Below are positions 39,850 to 47,942 of a stretch of DNA of 64,000 nt, piece after piece. The DNA comes from Corynebacterium frankenforstense (GTDB lineage Bacteria; Actinomycetota; Actinomycetes; Mycobacteriales; Mycobacteriaceae). Position 1 is the stretch's first letter, and each line of letters begins with the position of its first letter. The notes beneath the pieces were generated by a model. That model was not told where the DNA came from and made no database searches. It saw nothing but the letters and a program-made list of their open reading frames with translations. The translations under genes and the position numbers were made by a program. Location: NCBI RefSeq assembly GCF_030211955.1, contig NZ_JASODI010000007.1:59833-123832 (forward strand), in the 5' to 3' direction.

Positions 39850-40827
39850 ATGGACGCCACCGCACACGGCCACGGGGCAGACCACCGCCACGGGCGCGCA
39901 CACGACCACTCGCACGACCACTCACACGACCACTCGCACGACCACTCGCACGACCACTCGCACGCGCCGAAGTCGCTGCGGGCGCTGCTCGGCGTGATCA
40001 CGCTGACCACCGTGATCTTCCTGGCCGAGCTGATCGCCGGCTTCGTCTCCGGCTCGCTGGCGCTGCTCTCCGACGCGATGCACATGCTCTCGGACTCCAC
40101 CGGGCTGATCCTCGCGCTGGTGGCGATGCTCATCGGCCGGCGCGCCCCCTCGAAGCGGGCCACCTACGGCCACCGGCGCGTGGAGGTGCTCGCTGCGCTG
40201 GTCAACGCGCTGGCCGTCTCCGCGATCTCCGTCTACATCGTCTGGGAGGCCGTGCGCCGCCTGGGCTCGGCCGAGGAGATCGACGTGCCCGTCATGCTGG
40301 CCGTGGCCACCATCGGCCTGGTGGCCAACGGCGTCTCCGCGACGATCCTGGTGCGCCGCCAGCACGACAGCCTCAACATGCGCGGCGCCTACCTGCACGT
40401 CCTCTCGGACCTGCTGGGCTCGGTGGCCGTCATCGTCGCGGGCCTGGTCATCTGGGTGACCGGATTCACCCCGGCGGACACGATCGCCTCGTTCATCATC
40501 GCCGCGCTGGTGCTGCCGCGCTCCCTGCGGCTGCTGGCCGCCTCCGTCAGCGTGCTGCTCGAGCGCGCGCCGGCCGACGTCAACGTCGAGGAGATCGCCG
40601 GGGCGCTCGAGGCCGTCGACGGCGTGGTCGCCGTCCATGACCTGCACCTGTGGTCCACCGACGGCACCGACGTGCTGGCGACCTGCCACCTCGTCGTCGA
40701 CGACGAGGACATGTACGGCTGCGGCGTGCTCGACGAGGCGCAGGATCTGCTCGCCGGGCTCGGGGTGACGCACTCGACCATCCAGCTGGAGCGGCCGGGC
40801 CACCAGCGCCACGAACACGTCTGTTGA
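39850..40827 (+). CDS. CDF-family Zn2+/metal exporter
   Basis: The 325-residue protein has six helices and the ZitB/CzcD signature: ALLSDAMHMLSDSTGLILAL with the site-A residues, and a second H-x-x-x-D in HVLSDLLGSVAVI. Residues 5-42 are a His/Asp-rich stretch built from repeated HDHS units that probably binds zinc. It should exchange Zn2+ for H+ and pump metal out. The C-terminal cytoplasmic domain (residues 235-320) is present. Confidence 0.9.
   Translation: MDATAHGHGADHRHGRAHDHSHDHSHDHSHDHSHDHSHAPKSLRALLGVITLTTVIFLAELIAGFVSGSLALLSDAMHMLSDSTGLILALVAMLIGRRAPSKRATYGHRRVEVLAALVNALAVSAISVYIVWEAVRRLGSAEEIDVPVMLAVATIGLVANGVSATILVRRQHDSLNMRGAYLHVLSDLLGSVAVIVAGLVIWVTGFTPADTIASFIIAALVLPRSLRLLAASVSVLLERAPADVNVEEIAGALEAVDGVVAVHDLHLWSTDGTDVLATCHLVVDDEDMYGCGVLDEAQDLLAGLGVTHSTIQLERPGHQRHEHVC
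39901..39960 (+). repeat. Five tandem 12-bp units in the CDF gene
   Basis: Five copies of CACGACCACTCG (one with a single change) encode HDHS repeats; the copy number could vary by slippage. Confidence 0.9.
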
Positions 40828-40845
40828 CCGATGTCCGGGCCGGGC

Positions 40846-40851
40846 TACGAT
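40846..40851 (+). promoter_or_regulatory. -10 box of the DUF262 gene
   Basis: TACGAT, 7 nt before ATG 40859. Confidence 0.55.
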
Positions 40852-40858
40852 TGGCGCC

Positions 40859-42817
40859 ATGGGATTTTCGACCCCGAGCTACGGACTCTCCGACCTCTTC
40901 GCCCGCATCGACCGCGGCGACCTCCAGCTGCCCGACTTCCAGCGTGACTACTCCTGGGACGTCGACATGATCCGCTCGCTGCTGGTCACCGTCCTGCGCG
41001 GATTCCCCGTGGGCTGCTTCATGGCCCTCGACACGCGCAACATGCCGCTGCGCTTCCGCCCGCGCCCCATCGAGGGCGCCCCGGACACCGGCAACGCGCC
41101 GGGTATGCTGCTGCTGGACGGCCAGCAGCGCCTGACCACCCTGTACCACTGCCTCGGCGGCGACGGCTTCGTCGACACCACCGACTTCCGCGGCCGCCCG
41201 GTGCGCCGCAAGTTCTACGTGGACGTGCGCCGCGCCGTCGAAGGCGACCTGGTGCCCGACTCCGCGGTCTTCGCCGTGGGTGAGGACGGCCAGGTCCGCT
41301 CGCATTTCGCCCCTGAGATCCCCGGCGGCCTGCCGGACCAGGAGACCGCCCTGCAGCAGGGCTGCATCCCGGTCTCCGCGCTGCTCGGCGACGACGCGAT
41401 GAACCTGCTCTTCGACCTGGTCGGCCAGGTCAGCGACGACAACCGCGGCCCGGCCAAGGAGTTCTTCAACTCCGTGGTCTACCCGCTGGCGCGCTACTCC
41501 ATCCCGATGATTCGCCTCGAGCGCGGCACCGAGTCCACCGGCATCGGCTCGATCTTCGCCCAGGCGAACTCGGCCGGCCTGCAGATGGACGTCTTCGAGC
41601 TGCTCACCGCGGTCTTCTCCGCCGAGGACCCGGACTTCTCCTTCGCCGAGGACTGGGCGAAGACCGAGAAGACCCTGCGCGAGTACCCGGCCCTCGACGG
41701 CATCGGCCGCAACGAGTTCCTCACCGCCGTGGCGCTGCTGGTCAGCGCCCGCAAGGGCCGGGCCGGCGGCCACCGCGAGGACGTGCTGGCCATGTCGCTG
41801 GCCGAGTACCGCGAGGCCGCCAAGGTGGTGCGCGTGACCCTGCGCGAGAGCGCCGAGTTCCTGCTGCAGCGCTGCATCCTCTCGCTGTCCCAGGTGCCCT
41901 ACACCGAGCAGATCATCCCGCTGGCCGTCATCCTGGCGCTGCTGGCCGACCGCGAGGGTCGCGCGCTGTCCAACACCAAGGCCTGGGACCGCATCAACCG
42001 CTGGTTCTGGTCCGGTGTCTTCGGCGAGCTCTACGGCTCGGCGGCCGTGCGCAACCGCATGGCGCGCGACGTCAACGAGGTCACCGCGTGGGTCGCCGGC
42101 GAGACCGACGAGGAGCCCAAGACCGTGCGCGACGCGACCTTCCACGAGGACCGCCTGCTCTCGGCCCAGCCGGGCAGCCCGCTGCACCACGGCATCTACG
42201 CGCTGTTCATGGGCCGCGGCGCCCGCGACTGGCGCACCGGCGCGACCTTCGACCGCTGGTCGTATGACCAGATGCGCCCGCACTTCACCCGCATCTTCCC
42301 GGAGGGGGAGGGCGTCGACGAGCTGCGCGGCGAGAGCGTGGTCAACCGCACCCCGATGTCGCGGCGCACCCAGGTCGTCATCGAGAACCAGACCCCGCCG
42401 CGCTACCTGCCGCGCGTGCAGTCGAAGTCCCTGATGGATGACGACGAGTTCGACGGAGTGCTGGCCACCCACGAGATCACCCCTATCTACGTGCTGCGCG
42501 GCGACTTCGACGCCTTCTTCGAGGACCGCCGCGAGCGCATCATTGGCATGATCGAGTACGCCATGGGCAAGGAGATCATCCGCGACGGCGAGCTGCTCGG
42601 CCGCCACGCCGCCGAGGAGGGCAGCGAGGACGAGGAGATTGCCGACGCCGCGACCGTCGCCGGCGCCGCCGAGGGTGCGGCCCGGCGCGGGGGCGCCCAC
42701 GCCAAGGCCGAGGGCGACCTCGACGAGGCCGCCGAGGCCTCCGCGGTGGCCGACGCCGAGGTCGAGGCCGGGCCCGCCGGGGCGGAGAACGCCGAGGCCG
42801 GCTCCTCCGAGGGGTAA
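40859..42817 (+). CDS. DUF262-domain protein (GmrSD N-terminal type)
   Basis: The 652-residue protein opens with the DUF262 motifs LQLPDFQRDYSW (23-33) and LLLDGQQRLTTLY (about 84-95), a ParB-like NTPase fold used by GmrS-type restriction proteins. I see no DUF1524/HNH motif after it, so the nuclease half of GmrSD is missing. The last 60 residues are Ala/Glu-rich and low complexity. It may be a defence or DNA-processing factor; the function is unknown. It is expressed from its own leaderless promoter. Confidence 0.7.
   Translation: MGFSTPSYGLSDLFARIDRGDLQLPDFQRDYSWDVDMIRSLLVTVLRGFPVGCFMALDTRNMPLRFRPRPIEGAPDTGNAPGMLLLDGQQRLTTLYHCLGGDGFVDTTDFRGRPVRRKFYVDVRRAVEGDLVPDSAVFAVGEDGQVRSHFAPEIPGGLPDQETALQQGCIPVSALLGDDAMNLLFDLVGQVSDDNRGPAKEFFNSVVYPLARYSIPMIRLERGTESTGIGSIFAQANSAGLQMDVFELLTAVFSAEDPDFSFAEDWAKTEKTLREYPALDGIGRNEFLTAVALLVSARKGRAGGHREDVLAMSLAEYREAAKVVRVTLRESAEFLLQRCILSLSQVPYTEQIIPLAVILALLADREGRALSNTKAWDRINRWFWSGVFGELYGSAAVRNRMARDVNEVTAWVAGETDEEPKTVRDATFHEDRLLSAQPGSPLHHGIYALFMGRGARDWRTGATFDRWSYDQMRPHFTRIFPEGEGVDELRGESVVNRTPMSRRTQVVIENQTPPRYLPRVQSKSLMDDDEFDGVLATHEITPIYVLRGDFDAFFEDRRERIIGMIEYAMGKEIIRDGELLGRHAAEEGSEDEEIADAATVAGAAEGAARRGGAHAKAEGDLDEAAEASAVADAEVEAGPAGAENAEAGSSEG
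42638..42652 (-). repeat. Dispersed 15-bp motif, copy N
   Basis: ATTGCCGACGCCGCG in the acidic tail of the DUF262 gene, encoding IADAA. Confidence 0.6.
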
Positions 42818-42916
42818 CCGGGAGATCGGGGGAGAGGCGCGCCGCCGGGGTCGGGCGGCGCGCCATGGGGATGATGCGCCGCACGGGGCGGGCGGCGGGG
42901 GCCGGGTGCTTGCCGT

Positions 42917-42922
42917 TAGACT
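42917..42922 (+). promoter_or_regulatory. -10 box of the lipoprotein gene
   Basis: TAGACT, 8 nt before ATG 42931. Confidence 0.6.
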
Positions 42923-42930
42923 CACGAGAC

Positions 42931-44781
42931 ATGTCGACGAACAAGCGCCGCCTTCTCTTCCGCGCCACCTCCGCCACGGCCGCCGCCGCCATCGCGGCGA
43001 CGGTGTTGACCGCCTGCTCGGACAGTGGGGAGGGCAACGGGTCGGACTCGGCGGCCGCGACCTCGGCCGCCTCCGTCGAGGAGGCCGCGGAGCAGAACCG
43101 CGACCGCCAGGTCGACGAGCGCTTCGGGGATCGCCCGCAGGTACTCGCCGACGCCTCCGGCACCGGCGTGGAGTCCAGCGCCCTCTTCTTCGACTCCGCC
43201 GAGTCCGTCGTGCTCACCGGGCCGGACGTGGCCGACCAGCTGCGCGCGGCCTCCGCCGCCGTCGCCGCCCACGCCCCGCTGCTCCAGGTCACCCCCGAGA
43301 CTGCCGTCGAGATCGCCGCCGAGATCGACCGCCTGGGCGCGAGCATCGCCGTGACCTTCGGCGACGTCAAGGCCCCCGACGTCGAGGGCCTGACCGTCGT
43401 GCGCGCCCCGGCCGGCGAGGAGGGCCTGGAGCAGCTGACCAGCCTGAGCTTCGAGCGCACCGAGGTGCCCGCGGACAAGGGCGCGGTGCGCGCGCTGACC
43501 GAGTTCGACCCGGAGAACCCGCAGGAGCTCGCCCCCGGCGCCGGGATGGAGAACCCCGCGCCCGCTGAGGCGGCCCCGGAGGGCGCCCCCGAGGGTGGGG
43601 CCCCGGCCGAGGGTGCCCCCGAGGGTGAGGCTCTCGCCGCGGACGGCGCGCAGGACGCACAGCCGGAAGAGGATAAGGAGAGGGCCGACGAGGCGAAGGC
43701 CTCCGAGGAGCCGGGCGACGCCGAGGGCTCGCTCCCGGTGTCCACCCCGCGCGAGAACCCGCCGGTGGTGCTCGCCACCCCGGAGTCCCCGGTCGTCGAC
43801 GTCGCCAACGCCCGCGCCTACGGCGCTGACGTCACCGTCCTGGACTACCCGGACCCGCGCGTGAGCGAGGACGCCTCGAAGGCGGTCGCCGGCCTGGCCG
43901 ACCGCCCGCTGGTCGCCCTCGGCGCCCAGTTCGGCTCCGCCGAGCGCCTCACCGGTGCGATCGAGGCCTCCGCGCGCGAGACCGCGGAGCTGCCCGGCGG
44001 CGGCCACCTGGTCTTCCCCGGCCGGCGCATGGTCGCCCTCTACGGCCACCCGTCCGGCGGCGCCCTCGGCGTGATGGGCGAGCGCCCGCCGCAGGAGTCG
44101 GTCGACTACGTGCGCGGCATCGCCGAGCAGTACCAGGCCATCGACGGCGACGAGCCGGTCATCCCGACCTTCGAGATCATCGCCACCGTCGCTAGCGAGT
44201 TCCCCGGCGAGGACGGCGACTACTCCAACGAGGCCACCCTCGAGGAGCTGACCCCCTGGGTCGACGCGATCACGGACGCCGGCGGCTACGCCGTGCTTGA
44301 CCTGCAGCCGGGCCGCGGCAACTTCCTGGACCAGGCCAAGCGCTACGAGGAGCTGCTCAAGCGGCCCAACGTCGGCCTGGCCCTCGACCCCGAGTGGCAC
44401 ATGGGCCCGGACGAGCTGCCCGCCCAGCGCGTCGGCTCGGTGGAGGCCCACGAGGTCGACGAGGTCTCCGAGTGGCTCGCCCAGCTGGTCCGCGACAACA
44501 ACCTGCCGCAGAAGGCCTTCGTGGTCCACCAGTTCCAGGTGCAGATGCTGCGCGACCGCGAGCAGATCAACACCGACCACGCCGAGCTGTCCTACGTGCT
44601 CCACGCCGACGGCCACGGTGTCCCGGAGCAGAAGTTCGACACCTGGAACGTGCTGCGCCAGGGCCTCGACCCGGTCTGGAACATGGCCTGGAAGAACTTC
44701 TTCGACGAGGACCAGCCGATGTTCAACCCGGAGCAGACCTTCGCCGTCGACCCGCGGCCCTGGTTCATCTCCTACCAGTAG
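42931..44781 (+). CDS. Large cell-surface lipoprotein, cell-wall-binding-repeat-2-like
   Basis: The 616-residue protein has a signal peptide ending in a lipobox, VLTAC, with the Cys near residue 29, so it is probably lipid-anchored outside the membrane. The first half contains strands such as SVVLTGPDVADQLRAASAAV and SIAVTFGDV that recall the cell-wall-binding repeat 2. A long Ala/Glu/Pro-rich linker follows. The second half (FEIIATVASEFPGEDGDYS to WFISYQ) looks like a TIM-barrel-type enzyme domain of unknown activity. Confidence 0.7.
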   Translation: MSTNKRRLLFRATSATAAAAIAATVLTACSDSGEGNGSDSAAATSAASVEEAAEQNRDRQVDERFGDRPQVLADASGTGVESSALFFDSAESVVLTGPDVADQLRAASAAVAAHAPLLQVTPETAVEIAAEIDRLGASIAVTFGDVKAPDVEGLTVVRAPAGEEGLEQLTSLSFERTEVPADKGAVRALTEFDPENPQELAPGAGMENPAPAEAAPEGAPEGGAPAEGAPEGEALAADGAQDAQPEEDKERADEAKASEEPGDAEGSLPVSTPRENPPVVLATPESPVVDVANARAYGADVTVLDYPDPRVSEDASKAVAGLADRPLVALGAQFGSAERLTGAIEASARETAELPGGGHLVFPGRRMVALYGHPSGGALGVMGERPPQESVDYVRGIAEQYQAIDGDEPVIPTFEIIATVASEFPGEDGDYSNEATLEELTPWVDAITDAGGYAVLDLQPGRGNFLDQAKRYEELLKRPNVGLALDPEWHMGPDELPAQRVGSVEAHEVDEVSEWLAQLVRDNNLPQKAFVVHQFQVQMLRDREQINTDHAELSYVLHADGHGVPEQKFDTWNVLRQGLDPVWNMAWKNFFDEDQPMFNPEQTFAVDPRPWFISYQ

Positions 44782-44881
44782 GCGCACGGGCCGGAAGGCC
44801 GACCGGACGCAGGGGCGCTGCCCGCGCGCCGCGGGGGTGGGGCGCCCGGTCGCGCCCCGACGCACGGGGGTGCGCCCAACC

Positions 44882-44908
44882 AGTGGGACGGCGTGTCCCA
44901 CTTTCTTT
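44882..44908 (+). terminator. Terminator after the lipoprotein gene
   Basis: AGTGGGAC-ggcgt-GTCCCACT followed by TTCTTT. Confidence 0.8.
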
Positions 44909-44995
44909 CGCAAAGCCGTGCGTGACTTGAGGGGGAACGTACGGCTGACCCCGGGGGTGGTGGGGGGTGAGGTTAACAAGGGGTGGTGCCTGTGA

Positions 44996-45039
44996 TCTGC
45001 GATACCGCGCGTAGAGTGAGCGGCGGTCCGTATCGCAGA
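44996..45039. promoter_or_regulatory. serA promoter framed by a 10-bp inverted repeat
   Basis: TCTGCGATAC (44996-45005) and GTATCGCAGA (45030-45039) are perfect inverted copies 24 bp apart. Between them lies TAGAGT (45012-45017), a good -10 box. A dimeric regulator could bind across the promoter. Confidence 0.55.
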
Positions 45040-45064
45040 AACACACCATAGGAGACGAGAAGAC

Positions 45065-46651
45065 GTGAGCCGTCCAGTCGTTCTGATCGCCGACAAGCTG
45101 GCCCCTTCCACCGTGGAGGCGCTGGGGGATTCCGTTGAGGTGCGCTGGGTGGACGGTCCGAACCGTCCGGAGCTCCTGGCCGCCGTTCCCGAGGCCGACG
45201 CGCTGCTGGTGCGCTCGGCGACGACCGTGGACCGCGAGGTCCTCGAGGCCGCCGAGAACCTGAAGATCGTCGGCCGCGCCGGCGTGGGCCTCGACAACGT
45301 CGACATCGACGCCGCCACCGAGCGTGGCGTGATGGTCGCCAACGCCCCGACCTCCAACATCCACTCCGCCTGCGAGCACGCCATCGCGCTGCTGCTGTCG
45401 ACCGCCCGCCAGATCCCGGCCGCGGACAAGACCCTGCGCGAGGCCGAGTGGAAGCGCTCCTCCTTCAAGGGCGTCGAGATCTTCGGCAAGACGGTCGGCA
45501 TCGTCGGCTTCGGCCACATCGGCCAGCTCTTCGCGCAGCGCCTGCGCGCCTTCGACGTCGACGAGATCGTCGCCTACGACCCCTACGCCAACCCGGCGCG
45601 TGCCGCCCAGCTCGGCGTCGACCTCGTCGAGCTCGACGAGCTGATGCAGCGCAGCGACTTCGTCACCATCCACCTGCCCAAGACCTCCGAGACCGCCGGC
45701 ATGTTCGACGCCGAGCTGCTGGGCAAGGCCAAGGAGGGCCAGATCATCATCAACGCCGCCCGCGGCGGCCTGGTCGACGAGCAGGCCCTGGCCGAAGCCA
45801 TCAAGGCCGGCAAGATCCGCGGCGCCGGCTTCGACGTCTACTCCACCGAGCCGTGCACCGACTCCCCGCTGTTCGCCCTCGACGAGGTCGTCGTCACCCC
45901 GCACCTGGGTGCCTCCACCGTCGAGGCCCAGGACCGCGCCGGCACCGACGTCGCCGCCTCCGTGCTCAAGTGCCTGGCCGGCGAGTTCGTCCCGGACGCC
46001 GTCAACGTCTCCGGCGGCGCCGTCGGCGAGGAGGTCGCCGCCTGGATGGACCTGGCCCGCAAGCTCGGCCGGCTGGCCGGCCGCCTGCTCGGCGAGGCCC
46101 CAGACAGCGTGGCCGTCCAGGCCCGCGGGGAGCTGTCCACCGAGAAGGTCGACGGCCTGGGGCTGTCCGCCCTGCGTGGCCTCTTCTCCGCGATCACCCA
46201 GGTGCCGGTGACCTTCGTCAACGCCCCGCGCATCGCCGAGGAGCGCGGCGTGGACCTGAAGGTCTCCACCGCCACCGAGTCGGCCACCCACCGCTCCGTG
46301 CTCGAGGTCACTGTCATCGGCGCCGACGGCGCGCGCGCCACCGTCATCGGTGCGCTGACCGGCCTGGAGCGCGTCGAGAAGATCGTGCGCATCAACGGCC
46401 GCGGCGTCGACATGCGCGCCGAGGGTCACAACCTCTTCCTGCGCTACACCGACGTGCCCGGCGCCCTGGGCAAGGCCGGCGCCCGCCTCGGCGAGGCCGA
46501 CATCAACATCGAGGCCGCGGCGCTCACCCAGGCCGCCAAGGGTGACGGCGCCACCCTGATCCTGCGCGTCGAGCGCGAGGTGCCCGAGGAGATCGTCGAG
46601 GACATCTGCTCTGCCCTAGGTGCCACCGCCGTCCAGCTCAACCTGGGCTAG
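45065..46651 (+). CDS. serA: D-3-phosphoglycerate dehydrogenase
   Basis: The 528-residue enzyme starts serine synthesis by oxidising 3-phosphoglycerate. It has the NAD motif VGIVGFGHIGQLFAQRL, the catalytic Arg-Glu-His set (NAARGGLVDE, later VVVTPHLGAST), an allosteric-substrate-binding domain, and a C-terminal ACT domain (NLFLRYTDVPGALGKAGARLGE). This is the long form found in corynebacteria and mycobacteria. GTG 45065 follows TAGGAGACGAG. Confidence 0.96.
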   Translation: MSRPVVLIADKLAPSTVEALGDSVEVRWVDGPNRPELLAAVPEADALLVRSATTVDREVLEAAENLKIVGRAGVGLDNVDIDAATERGVMVANAPTSNIHSACEHAIALLLSTARQIPAADKTLREAEWKRSSFKGVEIFGKTVGIVGFGHIGQLFAQRLRAFDVDEIVAYDPYANPARAAQLGVDLVELDELMQRSDFVTIHLPKTSETAGMFDAELLGKAKEGQIIINAARGGLVDEQALAEAIKAGKIRGAGFDVYSTEPCTDSPLFALDEVVVTPHLGASTVEAQDRAGTDVAASVLKCLAGEFVPDAVNVSGGAVGEEVAAWMDLARKLGRLAGRLLGEAPDSVAVQARGELSTEKVDGLGLSALRGLFSAITQVPVTFVNAPRIAEERGVDLKVSTATESATHRSVLEVTVIGADGARATVIGALTGLERVEKIVRINGRGVDMRAEGHNLFLRYTDVPGALGKAGARLGEADINIEAAALTQAAKGDGATLILRVEREVPEEIVEDICSALGATAVQLNLG

Positions 46652-46781
46652 CACCCGGCCACCCACGGCCACCCGCGCGGCCCCCGCGGCGTCCGCTCCC
46701 GGACACCCCGGGGGCCGTGGCGTATCCACCGACGCCACCCCCGAAAATGAGGGTGTGCACGTGCGGCGGCGGCGCACGTTG

Positions 46782-46787
46782 TAGGGT
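46782..46787 (+). promoter_or_regulatory. -10 box of leuB
   Basis: TAGGGT about 40 bp before the leuB start. Confidence 0.45.
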
Positions 46788-46825
46788 GAACGAAAGTCCA
46801 CTAGGTGAGAAAGGAATATCGCAAA

Positions 46826-47848
46826 ATGAAACTGGCAGTGATCGGCGGAGACGGCATCGGCCCGGAGGTCACCGCGGAGGCCCTCAAGGTCCTCCAGGCG
46901 GTCCGCGACGACGTCGAGGTCACCGAGTTCGACCTCGGCGCCCGGCGCTACCTGCGCACCGGCGAGCTGCTGCCGGAAGAGGACCTGACCCGCCTGCGCG
47001 AGCACGACGCGATCCTGTTGGGCGCCATCGGCTCGCCCGGCGAGGTGCCCCCGGGTGTGCTGGAGCGCGGCCTGCTGCTGGCCATGCGCTTCAAGCTGGA
47101 CCACCATGTCAACCTGCGCCCCGCCAAGCTCTACCGTCCCGAGGCCTCCCCGCTGGCCGAGCCCGGCGAGATCGACTTCGTCGTCGTGCGCGAGGGCACC
47201 GAGGGCCTCTACTGCGGCAACGGCGGCACCCTGCGCGAGGGCACGCCCCACGAGGTCGCCAGCGAGGTCTCCCAGAACACCCGCTACGGCGTCGAGCGCG
47301 TCGTGCGCGACGCCTTCGAGCGCGCGAACAACCGCCGCCGCCACCTGACCCTGGTGCACAAGACCAACGTCCTGGTCAACGCCGGCGACCTGTGGGAGCG
47401 CACCGTCGCCGAGGTCGGCGAGGAGTACTCGGACGTCACCGTGGACTACTGCCACATCGACGCCGCGACGATCTACATGGTCACCGACCCCACCCGCTTC
47501 GACGTGATCGTCACCGACAACCTCTTCGGCGACATCCTGACCGACCTGGCGGGCGCGGTCACCGGCGGCATCGGCCTGGCCGCCTCCGGCAACATCGACT
47601 CCACGCGCACCAACCCCTCGATGTTCGAGCCCGTCCACGGCTCCGCCCCGGACATCGCCGGCACCGGCGTGGCCGACCCCTCGGCCGCGATCCTCTCGGC
47701 CGCCCTGCTGCTGCGCCACCTCGGCGACGAGACCAACGCCCGCCGCATCGAGGAGGCCGTCGCCGCCGACGCGCTGTCCCGCGAGCCCGGCGCCCCGGTG
47801 CGCACCACCGAGGTCGGCGACCGCATCGCCGCCGTCGTGCGGGCCTGA
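46826..47848 (+). CDS. leuB: 3-isopropylmalate dehydrogenase
   Basis: The 340-residue enzyme oxidises 3-isopropylmalate in leucine synthesis. It starts [14 protein letters not shown] and has the substrate arginines near [21 protein letters not shown], the metal site [15 protein letters not shown], and [20 protein letters not shown] 46826 is preferred over GTG 46805 because AAAGGAA lies 10 nt before it. It is followed by a strong two-way terminator. Confidence 0.96.
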   Translation: MKLAVIGGDGIGPEVTAEALKVLQAVRDDVEVTEFDLGARRYLRTGELLPEEDLTRLREHDAILLGAIGSPGEVPPGVLERGLLLAMRFKLDHHVNLRPAKLYRPEASPLAEPGEIDFVVVREGTEGLYCGNGGTLREGTPHEVASEVSQNTRYGVERVVRDAFERANNRRRHLTLVHKTNVLVNAGDLWERTVAEVGEEYSDVTVDYCHIDAATIYMVTDPTRFDVIVTDNLFGDILTDLAGAVTGGIGLAASGNIDSTRTNPSMFEPVHGSAPDIAGTGVADPSAAILSAALLLRHLGDETNARRIEEAVAADALSREPGAPVRTTEVGDRIAAVVRA

Positions 47849-47860
47849 GGCACCCCCGAA

Positions 47861-47875
47861 ATTGCCGACGTCGCG
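47861..47875 (-). repeat. Dispersed 15-bp motif, copy O
   Basis: ATTGCCGACGTCGCG; its last 12 bases are the left arm of the leuB terminator. Confidence 0.75.
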
Positions 47876-47896
47876 CCCCGCGACGTCGGCTTTTTT
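47864..47896. terminator. Terminator between leuB and the flavin reductase
   Basis: GCCGACGTCGCG-ccc-CGCGACGTCGGC followed by TTTTTT; perfect 12-bp stem. Confidence 0.92.
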
Positions 47897-47915
47897 GTGC
47901 CACGTGGCGTGGCAC

Positions 47916-47930
47916 GCGGCGTCGTCAATC
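47916..47930 (+). repeat. Dispersed 15-bp motif, copy P
   Basis: GCGGCGTCGTCAATC just beyond the 3' end of the flavin reductase gene. Confidence 0.65.
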
Positions 47931-47942
47931 GTGGGTGCGGCG

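Noticed and set aside
39901-39960. Short CRISPR-like array
   Set aside because: Tandem 12-bp units without spacers, in frame inside a transporter gene, coding His-rich repeats.
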